Assembly: GCA_963666875.2 (NCBI GenBank)
Contig: CAXXPU010000015.1
Location: 62,001 to 126,000, forward strand
Origin: G963662655 sp963666875
GTDB taxonomy: Bacteria > Cloacimonadota > Cloacimonadia > Cloacimonadales > JAIOQZ01
DNA length: 64,000 bases
Direction: 5' to 3'
The notes below the pieces were generated by a model. That model saw nothing but the letters and a program-made list of their open reading frames with translations. It was not told the DNA's origin and did no database searches. Positions within the stretch are counted from its first letter, which is position 1. Every line of letters begins with the position of its first letter. Position numbers and translations under genes: made by a program. Shown here one piece after another: positions 27,794 through 37,700 of the stretch.

Positions 27794-29134
27794 ATGGAAA
27801 AGATTTATGTTCTGGACACAAATGTTCTAATACACGATCCGCAAGCGCTGTTTTCATTCGAAGAAAACCGCGTCGTGATCCCGATCACGGTGATCGAAGA
27901 GATCGATAATTTCAAGAAGGGCCTCGACGAAAAGGGCCGAAACGCCCGGCAGATCGGACGATATCTGGACCAACTGCGTCAGAAAGGAAGTCTCCAAGAC
28001 GGTATCCGAACCGAAAGGGGCGGATTGATCCAGGTCGCGCTCAGCCGCAAGATATCCGATACGGCGAGCGACATCCTGATCACCGACACCAATGACAACC
28101 TGATCATCGGAACCGCGCTCTATTTCCAGAAGAAATACAACGATTCCGAGGTGATTCTCGTATCCAAGGACGCCAACGTGCGCATCAAGGCGAACGCCGT
28201 CCAGCTCAAGGCCGAGAACTTCGAATCGGACCACATCAAATTTGAAGAGCTGTACACCGGTGTCACCGAGCTGGTACTGACCGAAAAGCAGTACAACGAT
28301 TTCCTGGAACGGGAATATCTGACGCGCAGAAACTTCAGGTTCTATCCGCAGCAATTCGTACGGATCGTGAACAAGAAGAAGCCCGCGGAGCACACCATGA
28401 CGCGCTATGCGGGATCGACAAAGACCCTTTACCCGCTGGCGTACTACAAAGGTCAAAAAGTCTTCGGCATCACCGCGCGCAACGAGGAACAAGCGCTGGC
28501 TTTCGACCTCCTGCTGGACGACGAAGTCAAGATGGTCAGCCTGGCAGGCAAGGCCGGAACGGGGAAGACCCTCATCGCTATCGCCGCAGGACTGAATCAG
28601 GTGATGGAAGAAGATAAGTACACCCGACTCGTCATCTCGCGTCCGATATCGCCACTGGGCAAGGATCTCGGCTTTCTCCCCGGCAGCAAGGCGGAGAAAT
28701 TCAATCCCTGGATGCAGCCCATCTACGACAACATGGAAATCCTGCTGCTGGGTCATGAAGACCACGCGGATAACGGGAAGATTTTCGGCAAGAAACGTCC
28801 CTCGCTGGACGAATATCTCGACTACGGCTTCATCGAGTTAGAGCCGCTGACTTACATCCGTGGGAGAAGTCTGCCCAAGCAGTTTATCATCATCGACGAG
28901 GCGCAGAACCTCTCACCGCACGAGATGAAGACCATTATAACCCGTGCCGGCGAAGGCACCAAGATCGTTCTGACCGGCGATCCGTACCAGATCGACATCC
29001 CGTACCTCGATTCCGAGAGTAACGGATTGAGCGTTGTTGTAGAGAAGCTCAAGAACGAGGATATCGTCGGTCATATAACACTGGAGAAAGGCGAGCGCTC
29101 CCGATTGGCAGATATCGCGGCGAAATATTTTTGA
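27794..29134 (+). CDS. PIN-PhoH fusion ATPase/ribonuclease
   Basis: 446 residues. The N-terminal PIN domain (about 1-140: YVLDTNVLIHDP, VIEEIDNFKKG, DTNDNLI) has the acidic residues of a metal-dependent RNase. The C-terminal PhoH-type ATPase has Walker A AGKAGTGKT (about 252-259) and Walker B FIIIDEAQN (about 364-372), followed by KIVLTGDPYQID. This is the YlaK/PhoH2 architecture, proposed to unwind and cleave RNA. It is the first gene of a four-gene plus-strand operon; its stop overlaps the start of the HD-GYP gene. Confidence 0.93.
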   Translation: MEKIYVLDTNVLIHDPQALFSFEENRVVIPITVIEEIDNFKKGLDEKGRNARQIGRYLDQLRQKGSLQDGIRTERGGLIQVALSRKISDTASDILITDTNDNLIIGTALYFQKKYNDSEVILVSKDANVRIKANAVQLKAENFESDHIKFEELYTGVTELVLTEKQYNDFLEREYLTRRNFRFYPQQFVRIVNKKKPAEHTMTRYAGSTKTLYPLAYYKGQKVFGITARNEEQALAFDLLLDDEVKMVSLAGKAGTGKTLIAIAAGLNQVMEEDKYTRLVISRPISPLGKDLGFLPGSKAEKFNPWMQPIYDNMEILLLGHEDHADNGKIFGKKRPSLDEYLDYGFIELEPLTYIRGRSLPKQFIIIDEAQNLSPHEMKTIITRAGEGTKIVLTGDPYQIDIPYLDSESNGLSVVVEKLKNEDIVGHITLEKGERSRLADIAAKYF

Positions 29135-30336
29135 TGGAACAACTCAATCAAGAACACGAATTGATCGATATCGACAGGTTGATGATCGGGATGTGCCTCT
29201 CGCGTCCCGTTCACAACGAATTCGGGCTCAAACTGCTCGATGCCGGCGTCTATATCAATTCGGATCTCCAGATCGAGAAGCTTCGTCAGAGTGGCGTGCG
29301 CAAGGTGTTCATCTCGCGCGACACAAGCCAGGTCGAGACCGGCACTACCTACGAGAAGAAACAGAACGATACCGAATTTCGCAGAGAGCTTGAAGATCCG
29401 GACAAGATCATCGACAGCCTGAAACAGGAACTCGTAATCGCGCGTAGAATCTACGACTCCGCTCAGAACGTCATCGACGACGTACTCCACAACGTCCGCA
29501 TGGGCAAGAACATCGACAGCGAAGTCGTGCGCAACACCGCCAGCCAGTTGATCGAAAGCGTGGTGCACAATCCACAGGCGCTCATCAGCATGGTCAATCT
29601 GAAGCGTACCGACGAATACACCTTCAACCACAGCGTCAATGTTACGGCTATTTCGCTGTCCATCGCGACGCATCTCTCGATGTCGCCGGAGCAGCTCGAC
29701 ATGGTCGGAGTGGGTGCACTGATGCACGATGTCGGTAAAGCGAAGATCGATATCAACATCATCAACAAGCCGGGTAAACTCACCGAGGAAGAATTCGAGA
29801 TTATAATGCGCCACCCGATCTACGGCTACGAGATCTGCAAGCGCGAGAACTTCCGGTACGAACAGGTTCTGGATATCGTGCGGCATCATCATGAAGCCTA
29901 CAATGGCGATGGCTATCCCGACCGGCTTTCACGAAGAAGCATCAGCAAGTATGCGGCGCTTGTCTCGATCGCGGATTGTTACGACGCGCTGACCACCGAG
30001 CGAAGCTATAAGAAGTCCCTGAAGCCGGCGGAATCGATCCACTTCCTACACAAGATGTCCAACAACAAGTTCGACCGGCGACTGGTATTCCACTTCATCA
30101 AGGTGATGGGTATCTACCCGGTCGGGAGCGTATTAAAGCTAAATTCCGGTCGCATCGGGATCGTCGTCGGTTTCTCGCGCAAGAACCTGCTGCATCCGAT
30201 CCTGAAAATCCTGGTGAACGATGACGGTTCGTTCAATCGAGGGCACGAGACGCTACTGCTGCACGAATCGGACGATTTCATCGTTGATTTGAATCCCAAC
30301 TTCCGTTTCAGAGGGAATCTCGAGGAGATTCTCTGA
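29134..30336 (+). CDS. HD-GYP domain protein, probable cyclic-di-GMP phosphodiesterase
   Basis: 400 residues. The N-terminal region (about 1-130) is of the DUF3391 kind often found before HD-GYP. The HD-GYP domain has HSVNVTAISLSIA, the metal pair His198-Asp199 in LMHDVGKAK, the HHH cluster at 251-253 and GDGYP at 258-262, so it should hydrolyse c-di-GMP. A C-terminal module of about 120 residues contains VGSVLKLNSGRIGIVVGFSR, a small beta-barrel-like segment common after HD-GYP. The ATG overlaps the phoH stop by one base; its own TGA overlaps the alr ATG. Confidence 0.92.
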   Translation: MEQLNQEHELIDIDRLMIGMCLSRPVHNEFGLKLLDAGVYINSDLQIEKLRQSGVRKVFISRDTSQVETGTTYEKKQNDTEFRRELEDPDKIIDSLKQELVIARRIYDSAQNVIDDVLHNVRMGKNIDSEVVRNTASQLIESVVHNPQALISMVNLKRTDEYTFNHSVNVTAISLSIATHLSMSPEQLDMVGVGALMHDVGKAKIDINIINKPGKLTEEEFEIIMRHPIYGYEICKRENFRYEQVLDIVRHHHEAYNGDGYPDRLSRRSISKYAALVSIADCYDALTTERSYKKSLKPAESIHFLHKMSNNKFDRRLVFHFIKVMGIYPVGSVLKLNSGRIGIVVGFSRKNLLHPILKILVNDDGSFNRGHETLLLHESDDFIVDLNPNFRFRGNLEEIL

Positions 30337-32264
30337 TGCTTATATCCGATCGGAGTTGGACGGAGATCGATCTGTCGGCTTATCGCTGGAATCTCCGAAA
30401 GCTGCGTGGATTCGTTCAGCCTGAAACGCGCGTCATGCAGATCGTCAAGGCGGACGCATACGGTCATGGTGCATACGAGATCGCCAAGGCAGCCATTGAC
30501 GAGGGTATCGATTTTCTTGGCGTAGCCAATGCTGAGGAAGGCGCGCTCCTGCGCTATCAGGAGATCGAAATCCCGATCCTGATTCTCTCTCCATCCTTCG
30601 AAAACGAGATCGATCTCATCCTCGAATACAACCTGATCCCGACCGTATCCGACCTATGTTTTGCACAAGCGCTGAGTAATGCCTGTGGCGATAGGACGAT
30701 ACCGATCCACATCAACATCGATACCGGCATAGGCAGGAGCGGAATCCATCACACCGAGGCTGTCGAAATCATCAAGGAAATCGCCGGTCTCGCCAATCTG
30801 CGGATCGACGGTATATTCTCGCACCTCTCCAGTAGCGAAGAGGATCACGATTACTCGCTGCACCAGTATAAAATCTTTCTGAATGTTTTAATACAACTCG
30901 CCGACATTGTGCGTCCATCATGGATCCACCTGTGCAACAGCGCCGGCGTGGTGAGTTTCAGGGATGAATCGACTGAAGACTTCCTGACCGTCTTCCCGGA
31001 AGCGAAGACGCTGGTTCGTCTTGGACTGCTTACCTACGGCGTGTACCCTCATCCGTCATTCGTCGAGCGCATCGAGTTACGTCCGGTCATGACCTTCAAG
31101 ACGCGCGTCGGGCAGATCAAGAAGGCGCTGAAGGGCGAATCGATCGGCTACAATCGTACGTACGTCGTCGAAGAAAACATGAAGTACGCAATCCTGCCCG
31201 TGGGCTACGCGGACGGCTACGATTTTCTCTTCTCCGGTCGTGGAAAAGTCATGATCCGCGGAAAGGTCTGCCTGGTTCTGGGCAGAGTGAGCATGGACAT
31301 GATCGCGGTTTCGCTTCAGGGCGTCGATGATACAGAGATCGGCGACGAAGTGATCGTCCTCGGTAGCAATCTGCGCGTGGAGGATTTGGTCAGGTTGTAC
31401 GGCGGCAGCAGCTATGAGCTGATGTGCCAGGTCGGCCGTCGCGCCAGGAGATATTATATCGACGAGCAGCAGATCGTATCTTCGGCTCCGCTGGCAAGGC
31501 GCGAGTTTTTCTCGCCCGATTTCTCGGACAACCGCCTCAATCGCATCATCGAGGCGTCCATTCGTCAGCGACTGGAGAGTAGTGAGATCGCCGGAATCAT
31601 CTATCAGGACGTGCTGAGCCGGTTCTTCCGTGACAAGGATCACGATATCCGCTATCGCACGGATTTTGTCCACACCATCGAATTCATCGAGCCCGAAGTT
31701 TTTGGGGATTACCTGATCACGAAGACGTCTCTGACCTTCAAGAAGCAGCTCCAGAACAACTACTTCATCGTCGCTTGCGCCAACAATCCCGACTTCCTAC
31801 AACGCTATTTCGAGCGCAACGATGTGGAATATCGCTGGCTGCTGGATGACTCCCTCGCGCTGGACGAAAAGCTCTTCGACGTGCTCTCGCCTCGCATCGA
31901 CGAGTTCGATCTGATTACCGAAAAACGCATCGTCGGCGGCTGTATCGAAATCCGCTGCCACCACCCGGAGCTGAAGAACCTGGTCGGCAAAGAGGTAAAA
32001 TTTTCGATCCCGACTCGCACCTGGTATCCCGCTTCGGCGAACCAGATGTCGGTGTTCATCAACGAGCCGACGCGTGGGGTTAAAGTGGCGTTTACGTATC
32101 CGCCCTCGATCCACAAGGTCGATCCAGTCGCGATTTTCGCAGGGAAAACCCGTTTCCCTGATATCCAGCGCGACGACCACACGATATCAGTGTCAGTCGA
32201 GCCGGATCAATGGGTGCTGCCCAACAGCGGAATCGTTTTCAGCTATTCCATTCAGCCTCGATAA
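30336..32264 (+). CDS. alr: Alanine racemase with long novel C-terminal extension
   Basis: 642 residues; a normal Alr has about 370. The first 375 residues are a complete racemase: PLP lysine Lys38 in VKADAYGHG, catalytic Tyr272 in GYNRTY, VGYADGYDF and GRVSMDM. This makes D-Ala for peptidoglycan. From about residue 376 there is a further soluble region of about 265 residues with no transmembrane segment and no motif I recognise (starts near REFFSPDFSDNRLNRII, ends GIVFSYSIQPR). It contains a mainly helical part then a beta-rich part, and could be a substrate-binding or regulatory domain. The gene lies in the phoH/HD-GYP operon and starts by a one-base stop-start overlap. Confidence 0.9.
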   Translation: MLISDRSWTEIDLSAYRWNLRKLRGFVQPETRVMQIVKADAYGHGAYEIAKAAIDEGIDFLGVANAEEGALLRYQEIEIPILILSPSFENEIDLILEYNLIPTVSDLCFAQALSNACGDRTIPIHINIDTGIGRSGIHHTEAVEIIKEIAGLANLRIDGIFSHLSSSEEDHDYSLHQYKIFLNVLIQLADIVRPSWIHLCNSAGVVSFRDESTEDFLTVFPEAKTLVRLGLLTYGVYPHPSFVERIELRPVMTFKTRVGQIKKALKGESIGYNRTYVVEENMKYAILPVGYADGYDFLFSGRGKVMIRGKVCLVLGRVSMDMIAVSLQGVDDTEIGDEVIVLGSNLRVEDLVRLYGGSSYELMCQVGRRARRYYIDEQQIVSSAPLARREFFSPDFSDNRLNRIIEASIRQRLESSEIAGIIYQDVLSRFFRDKDHDIRYRTDFVHTIEFIEPEVFGDYLITKTSLTFKKQLQNNYFIVACANNPDFLQRYFERNDVEYRWLLDDSLALDEKLFDVLSPRIDEFDLITEKRIVGGCIEIRCHHPELKNLVGKEVKFSIPTRTWYPASANQMSVFINEPTRGVKVAFTYPPSIHKVDPVAIFAGKTRFPDIQRDDHTISVSVEPDQWVLPNSGIVFSYSIQPR

Positions 32265-32277
32265 CAAAGGAGACGCC

Positions 32278-32664
32278 ATGCAGGCAGAATCATTCGAGTC
32301 CATCATCGTTCTTGTGCTCTCGACAATAGTCACGGTCGCGGTAGTTGTTATATTAATCGTTACGAATCGCTATCGCAACAAATTCATCGAGATGACACCG
32401 GAAGAGACACTCAGAATACCGCCGCATAAATGCCCGAAATGCGGATTCAACATGACGCCGGGCTTAGCCTTCATGCAGCGTGGGCTCTACTGGCGATTAC
32501 CCGATATGAAGCCCATGGGAATGCTGATGACGCGTGGCAAGCTGGTCGGCAACACCTATAACATGGGATTCACCGGCGCCGAGAACCGCGCCTGGCGATG
32601 CGATCGCTGTCAATTGCTTCTGATGGATATCGGCGAGATGGTTCGTGTGAAGAAGAGGAAGTAA
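32278..32664 (+). CDS. Membrane-anchored zinc-ribbon protein
   Basis: 128 residues: one N-terminal transmembrane helix (about 8-29) with a short outer end, then a cytoplasmic domain with CPKC (Cys52/55) and CDRC (Cys107/110), which would bind one zinc. The ribosome site AAAGGAGACGCC fixes the start, 13 bases after alr. It is the last gene of the phoH operon. Function unknown; the position suggests a link to envelope or signalling functions, but there is no direct evidence. Confidence 0.8.
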   Translation: MQAESFESIIVLVLSTIVTVAVVVILIVTNRYRNKFIEMTPEETLRIPPHKCPKCGFNMTPGLAFMQRGLYWRLPDMKPMGMLMTRGKLVGNTYNMGFTGAENRAWRCDRCQLLLMDIGEMVRVKKRK

Positions 32665-32692
32665 AAAAAAAGGGCGCTCTTCCGAACGCCCA
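32664..32692 (-). terminator. Terminator of the VOC protein gene
   Basis: Minus strand: GGGCGTTCGGAAGAGCGCCC forms a stem-loop, followed by nine T residues. It also borders the stop of the convergent zinc-ribbon gene, where it could act weakly in the other direction. Confidence 0.85.
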
Positions 32693-32703
32693 TTCAAAGC
32701 TTG

Positions 32704-33078
32704 TCAGTTTCTCGACCAGAGTCCGATCTGGTTGCCTTCCGTATCGTTGAAATAAGCCATATAGCCATATTCTTCGGTAATGACCGTCTTCGGTTGCGTT
32801 ACTTTTCCTCCGGCCGCTTCCACTCGTGACAATACATCACTCAGATCATCGCCACAGCCGAGATAGACCTGTACGCCTGTTTTCGAAGGTTCAAAGCCAT
32901 CTCCCGCGATCAAAGCGCCGGGAGCGCCTTCATCGCCGTCTTCCATGGGGAAGAACGCCATCGGTTGTCCGGAAACCTCCGATGCGTACATTTCGAAATC
33001 GAAGATCGTTTCGTAGAACTTCTGCGCTCTGGCAATGTCCTTCACTGGGATTTCAAACCATACAGTCAATCCATCCAT
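32704..33078 (-). CDS. VOC/glyoxalase-superfamily protein
   Basis: 124 residues, with the two beta-alpha-beta-beta-beta modules of the vicinal-oxygen-chelate fold (WFEIPVKDIARAQKFYETIF at the start and YMAYFNDTEGNQIGLW at the end). It belongs to the small glyoxalase/bleomycin-resistance-like group; the actual substrate cannot be assigned. The start at 33078 is preceded by GTGGAGGAAAAC. It is followed by a strong terminator. Confidence 0.85.
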   Translation of the reverse strand: MDGLTVWFEIPVKDIARAQKFYETIFDFEMYASEVSGQPMAFFPMEDGDEGAPGALIAGDGFEPSKTGVQVYLGCGDDLSDVLSRVEAAGGKVTQPKTVITEEYGYMAYFNDTEGNQIGLWSRN

Positions 33079-33117
33079 GTTTTCCTCCACTGTGTTTTAT
33101 TTCGAAAATGCTGCCGG

Positions 33118-34482
33118 TCAGTTTCGATTTTCGAAATGCCAGCTCAGCCTGTTATCGACCTTGAACGTGAATTTTTTCAGGAAGCTTACGACGGTTTGTG
33201 GATTGTATCCATCCGGAATCGCGACGGTGTGAAGCGAATCGATCAGACCGTCCCGCTTCAGCGATTCCTCGATATCGAACGGCACGAAATAGATGGTTTT
33301 TTCATCGCCTGGCACTATTTTCTCCAACTCGAATCGCACCGGATTGCTCGATGCCTTTTGCAGCTCCTCTTTCAAGCTCATCCAGTATGTATTCGAGGAG
33401 TCAGCGAGGATTATGTAGCGATTGCCCGGCGCAAAGACATCCAGCACCCGAGAATCGTCTTGCTTGAAAGCGGTCCGATAGCTGTCCGAGAAATCGACAT
33501 CCTGCGTTTTCGGACAAGTCGAGCAGATATTGTTGTTCTCGCCGTCCTCCGATTCGGAAGGGCATTGCTGGAAAATAGAGCTAAGGTAATACATCATATC
33601 GCTGATGTTATATCCTGATTCCACAGAGAAATAGTCGATATCGAAAAATGCACTGGAATCCGCCTCGAAGAGTGCTTCATCCACGAAATAGAGATTGGAC
33701 GCTTTCTTCTCGATCGGTGCGTTTTTACCATAGACGATTATCGCGACGTCATCGCCCTTTCGCGCTTCGAGCGAGTCGCGAAGCTCTTCGAAATAGGGGA
33801 GATGCGCTTCGGACGAAATAACCGAAAGCTGTTTCCCGGGCGCGAATGAGTTGTTGTCGATGCTCTCGGTGAAATATCCGTAGAAGATCAAAAAACCTCT
33901 GCCGATGAACCAGATACCGATCAGCACGGACGCGACCTGCGCGATCGACTTCATCTGCCGGATGCGGGTGAGGAAGTTCGCGAACGCCAGCGGGATCAGG
34001 AAGAGTGATGTGCCGAAGAAGAAGCCGAGGAAGAGCAGCATACCGCTGAGTGGTCCAGCAAGATTCATCGCGTTGGAGAGCGCGATCAGGAACGCCGGGC
34101 AGAAGTTGATACCGGTCAGGATGCCCAGTACGAAGGCGCTGCGCGTCATGGCGGCGTATTTCGGTACGGCACACTTCTTATGCTCGTTGCGGGTACGGAT
34201 CGCCGAGAAAATCAGGTAGATCGAGAGCAGGATATATGCGATGGCAGTAAAGATTTCGCGGTTGACCTGATTGATCTGCGCGCCCAGGAAGCCCGCGATG
34301 GCACCGAATGTCAGGTACGAGAAGAACCTTCCCGCCGAGATTTCCAGGATGGCGACGACGCTCTTCATCAGCTTGCGGTCGCTGCTGAGGAGGTAGGGAA
34401 GATAGATCGGCGTGCAGGTTGACAGGCAGACGACGCCGGTCGCCAGACCCAGTGTAAAGCCTTCGGTCAGTGATTGAAGCAT
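33118..34482 (-). CDS. DsbD/CcdA-like membrane protein with a large extracytoplasmic domain
   Basis: 454 residues. About six transmembrane helices in the first 215 residues with the paired cysteines of the DsbD/CcdA family, in CLSTCTP (Cys19/23) and GINFCPAFL (Cys128); this type moves electrons across the inner membrane. The remaining roughly 240 residues are soluble and contain CSTCPKT, a possible redox pair, with otherwise unknown folding. A role in thiol/disulfide handling or cytochrome/sulfur metabolism is inferred. Start at 34482 after AAAGGATAAAAA. Confidence 0.82.
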   Translation of the reverse strand: MLQSLTEGFTLGLATGVVCLSTCTPIYLPYLLSSDRKLMKSVVAILEISAGRFFSYLTFGAIAGFLGAQINQVNREIFTAIAYILLSIYLIFSAIRTRNEHKKCAVPKYAAMTRSAFVLGILTGINFCPAFLIALSNAMNLAGPLSGMLLFLGFFFGTSLFLIPLAFANFLTRIRQMKSIAQVASVLIGIWFIGRGFLIFYGYFTESIDNNSFAPGKQLSVISSEAHLPYFEELRDSLEARKGDDVAIIVYGKNAPIEKKASNLYFVDEALFEADSSAFFDIDYFSVESGYNISDMMYYLSSIFQQCPSESEDGENNNICSTCPKTQDVDFSDSYRTAFKQDDSRVLDVFAPGNRYIILADSSNTYWMSLKEELQKASSNPVRFELEKIVPGDEKTIYFVPFDIEESLKRDGLIDSLHTVAIPDGYNPQTVVSFLKKFTFKVDNRLSWHFENRN

Positions 34483-34603
34483 TTTTTATCCTTTTCGAAA
34501 CCAATTCATTGTCCAATAATCATAATGTACATGAGGATTGGAATCGGTCAATCAGAAATCCCAATTTCCGAGATCGATGGACCGGTAAGGGCTGCCCGTC
34601 CGT

Positions 34604-34670
34604 TCCCGAGGAATGCCAAGCTGAAGCTTGGCGGACCGTAGGGAGCAGGCAGGGGTGCCTGCGTACCATG
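34604..34670. repeat. Repeat modules d and e in tandem
   Basis: GGAATGCCAAGCTGAAGCTT then GGCGGACC is the intact family d palindrome (inverse of that at 4-30). It is followed at 34645-34662 by GCAGGCA-GGGG-TGCCTGC, a perfect hairpin that continues GTACCATG and belongs to family e. Different module order from the copies at 1-70 and 54028-54181. Confidence 0.7.
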
Positions 34671-34673
34671 AAG

Positions 34674-34708
34674 AAAAACCCCTCGCCGGCGAACCGATAA
34701 GGGGTTTG
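34674..34708 (-). terminator. Terminator of the giant beta-helix gene
   Basis: Minus strand: AAACCCCTTATC ... GGCGAGGGG followed by TTTTTC; arms AACCCCT/AGGGGTT. It lies about 20 bases after the stop at 34725. Confidence 0.85.
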
Positions 34709-34724
34709 ACTGGATATGTATATT

Positions 34725-37700
34725 CTATCGTCTGGTTCTTGCGGAATCCAGCGCGGTAATCTTGAAGAAGCGATAGCCGTCCGCGATGGGAATCTGCATC
34801 GACGTCGCGGTCGTGGTCTGCGTCGTCCAGCCGTTTTCGGTCGGCAGTTCGTTCATATAGACGCGATACGCGCCAGCACCGTTGACTGCTTCCCAGTTGA
34901 TATCGATCATGCCGTTTTCTTCGTCGATCGTGATCAGGACGTTCTGCGGAGCGTCCAGACCCATGATCGAGTATTCCCAGCAACCGCGATCGGGATTCGT
35001 GCGCGGATTGCCCTCGATATCGAATTCGATGCCTTCGAACGGTACGCCGCTATCGATGGCGTCAGAGCCTGCCAGGGTGTAGTAGCCTTCGCCCAGGCCC
35101 GGGTCCATGAGCAGGGTGGTCACGTCGCCGGTGGTCGATTGGTAACCGCTGATGGTGGTGATGTCGGTTCCATTGATACGGACGTATGCGCCGTCGCTGT
35201 GGGTGAGGTTGTGGTGGATTTCGGCAACGTCGCTCATGCTGTAAAGCTCGACCGGCGCGATCATGCCGCCCTGTGCGATGTTGTTGACCCAGACGAGTCC
35301 GGAGCAACCGTATTGCTGCTGGAATGCCACGCTGTTGGAATAGGTGGTGTTCATGCGCAGCGTGTTGAAGACGACATGCGCGTTGACGGTATCTGTGAGA
35401 CGGAGCGCAACGTTGGTCGTGCCGCTCATCTCGATGTAATTGTTGTAGATCATCTGCTCGTGTTCGGTGTTCAGAATGTCGTCGAGCAGGATACCGATGC
35501 TGCCGGTGGAATATACGACATTGTTCGCGATTTCCAGTTGATCCGAGTCTTCGATGTGCATGCCGTATCCGCGGCAGCCGGTTATCTGGTTGCCGTTGAC
35601 CGTCGCGTCGAGCCAGTAGTAGCCCTTGATGCCCAGATAGACGTTGTCGATGGTGTTGTAGAGAATCTCCAGTCCGGTGTTGTCAACCGGACTCGCTGTC
35701 GCGCCGTAGATGAAAACGCCGTATCCCATGTTCGTCATATCGCAGTTTTGGACGCGGATGCCGTCGAACGGTGTTCCGTAGCCGTAGATCGCGGTAATGT
35801 TCGTGGAGGTCGTGTTGTTCAGCTCGGTTCCGAATGAGCATGAGGAAATCGTGACATCCTTCATGTAACGTTCCAGAACAACTCCGTTGGCGTAGCTGTC
35901 GTTGAGCGATTCGAATTCGAGACCTTCGAGTGTGAGGTTGTAGCTGTTGAACAGCTTGATACCCCAGTTGTCGTCGGCACCCGCCGGATTGCTCTGGATC
36001 ACGACGGGATTCTCGCTCTGATTACGGATCGTCAGCGAGCTGTTGATCATGTTCGGGATATAGCTGATCGTCACAGGCTCGTACGTGCCGGGGGCGACAT
36101 ACAGCGTAACGTTGCCGGCGATTCCGCGAATCCTCATGTCGTCGATCGCTTCGTTCAGTGTGGCGTAGCTGCCGCCGGTTCCGACGATCGTGCTGGAGTA
36201 GATCGGATCACCGAGGTCCTCGATGACGGTTGCGCCCGGACACGGATCGTTCCCGAATGGATTCCCGTCGATGTCGTACGGATGCGATATGCTTATACCC
36301 CTTTCACGCAGCCAGGAGCACTGCGCGTAGCCGTTTTCATCCGGAAGCGGATCTGCATACATGCCTTCAATTTCGCCCATCTGGGTGTACATGAATGCAT
36401 AGGGTTCGTAGTTGTGGTTGTCGATCTTGCCGAGGTATTTTCCGCTGGCATAGCAGGTGTTACCCATCCAGGAAACTTCCGCGCAACTCGTGACAGTCGC
36501 GGCGTAACCTTTGGCGGGAGACGACAGGATGTTGTTGATTATATAGCTGTTATCGCTGTTATAGAGCGAGAGAGCACTACCGTAATCGGCATACGACATG
36601 TTATCGATCACGATTGTGTTATGCGTTGCGGAAACGCCGTCCGAATAACCGATGTAGAGCCCGGTCAATGACTGGCAACTGCAATCCGTTACATTGATGA
36701 TGTTGTTGTAGAATTTCGCATCGTTGCCTTCTGCGACATCGATGTTATTGAGGGTCACAAATGAAGCGCTGGCGCTTGAATTGGAATAGCCCGAAGTGAA
36801 TATCCGGTTGTTGTGAACATCGATGTTACCTGTGGAATAGGCGATGAAGATGGGCGCAAAACTCTGATTGAATATGCTTCCCGCGATCTCGAGGTTATCG
36901 ACTTCGAGCAGGTAGAGCGGGCCGGACATGCCGCTGAACTGGCAACTGTTGATTCTCACGTTCTGGTAGTGGTTGCTGTCGTAGTTTGCCCCCGGGAGAT
37001 ACACCCCATGATTGCCGCCCTGGAAGAAGCAGTTGTCGATGGTGAGTCCGTCGCCCAGACCCTGCACCGAACTGATCGCGTAGCAATAGGTCGGCAGATT
37101 GAACGAGCAATCGACGAATTCGATGTTCTCGCAGCGACCGCTGATGGCGATCTGCTGTGAATAGGGGGAGGAACTCAGCGTCGAGAAGATCAGACCGGAG
37201 AATGTGAGGTTGTTCGCCGCCTTGAGCAGGAAGAAGTAGTTGTCGTTCTGTTGCGGGTTGAGCGGATCGAGCTCGAGGGTGGTGCCCGGCTCCGCCGTGA
37301 TGGTGACGGTGTGTGTACTGTCGGTGCGCGGGTAGTCGCGGATCACGTGATAACCCTGCCAGGTACCGGCTGTGAGTGTCGCGGTGACGTCGGCTTCGAT
37401 GCCGCGGAACTCCAGATCGGCGATAAAGTCGTCGATCGTTTCGTAGTCGCCGGTTTCGCCGATGGTGTAGTTGCCGGACATGTGGGTGGCTATACCGGCT
37501 CCGGTGTGCTGATCCGCGCCGATATCAAATGAGAAGAAGCGCAGATCTCCGTCCATGTCCTCGGTGATCTGAGTGCTAAAGATGCCAATGTCACGCAGCC
37601 AGGGACTCTGGGTGTGCATGTCGTCGGTCAGGTGCGGATTGAGCGCAATGGAGTGCTGGTTCTGGTCGGGAACACCGTTCTGAAGCGCTGTTAAATTTTC

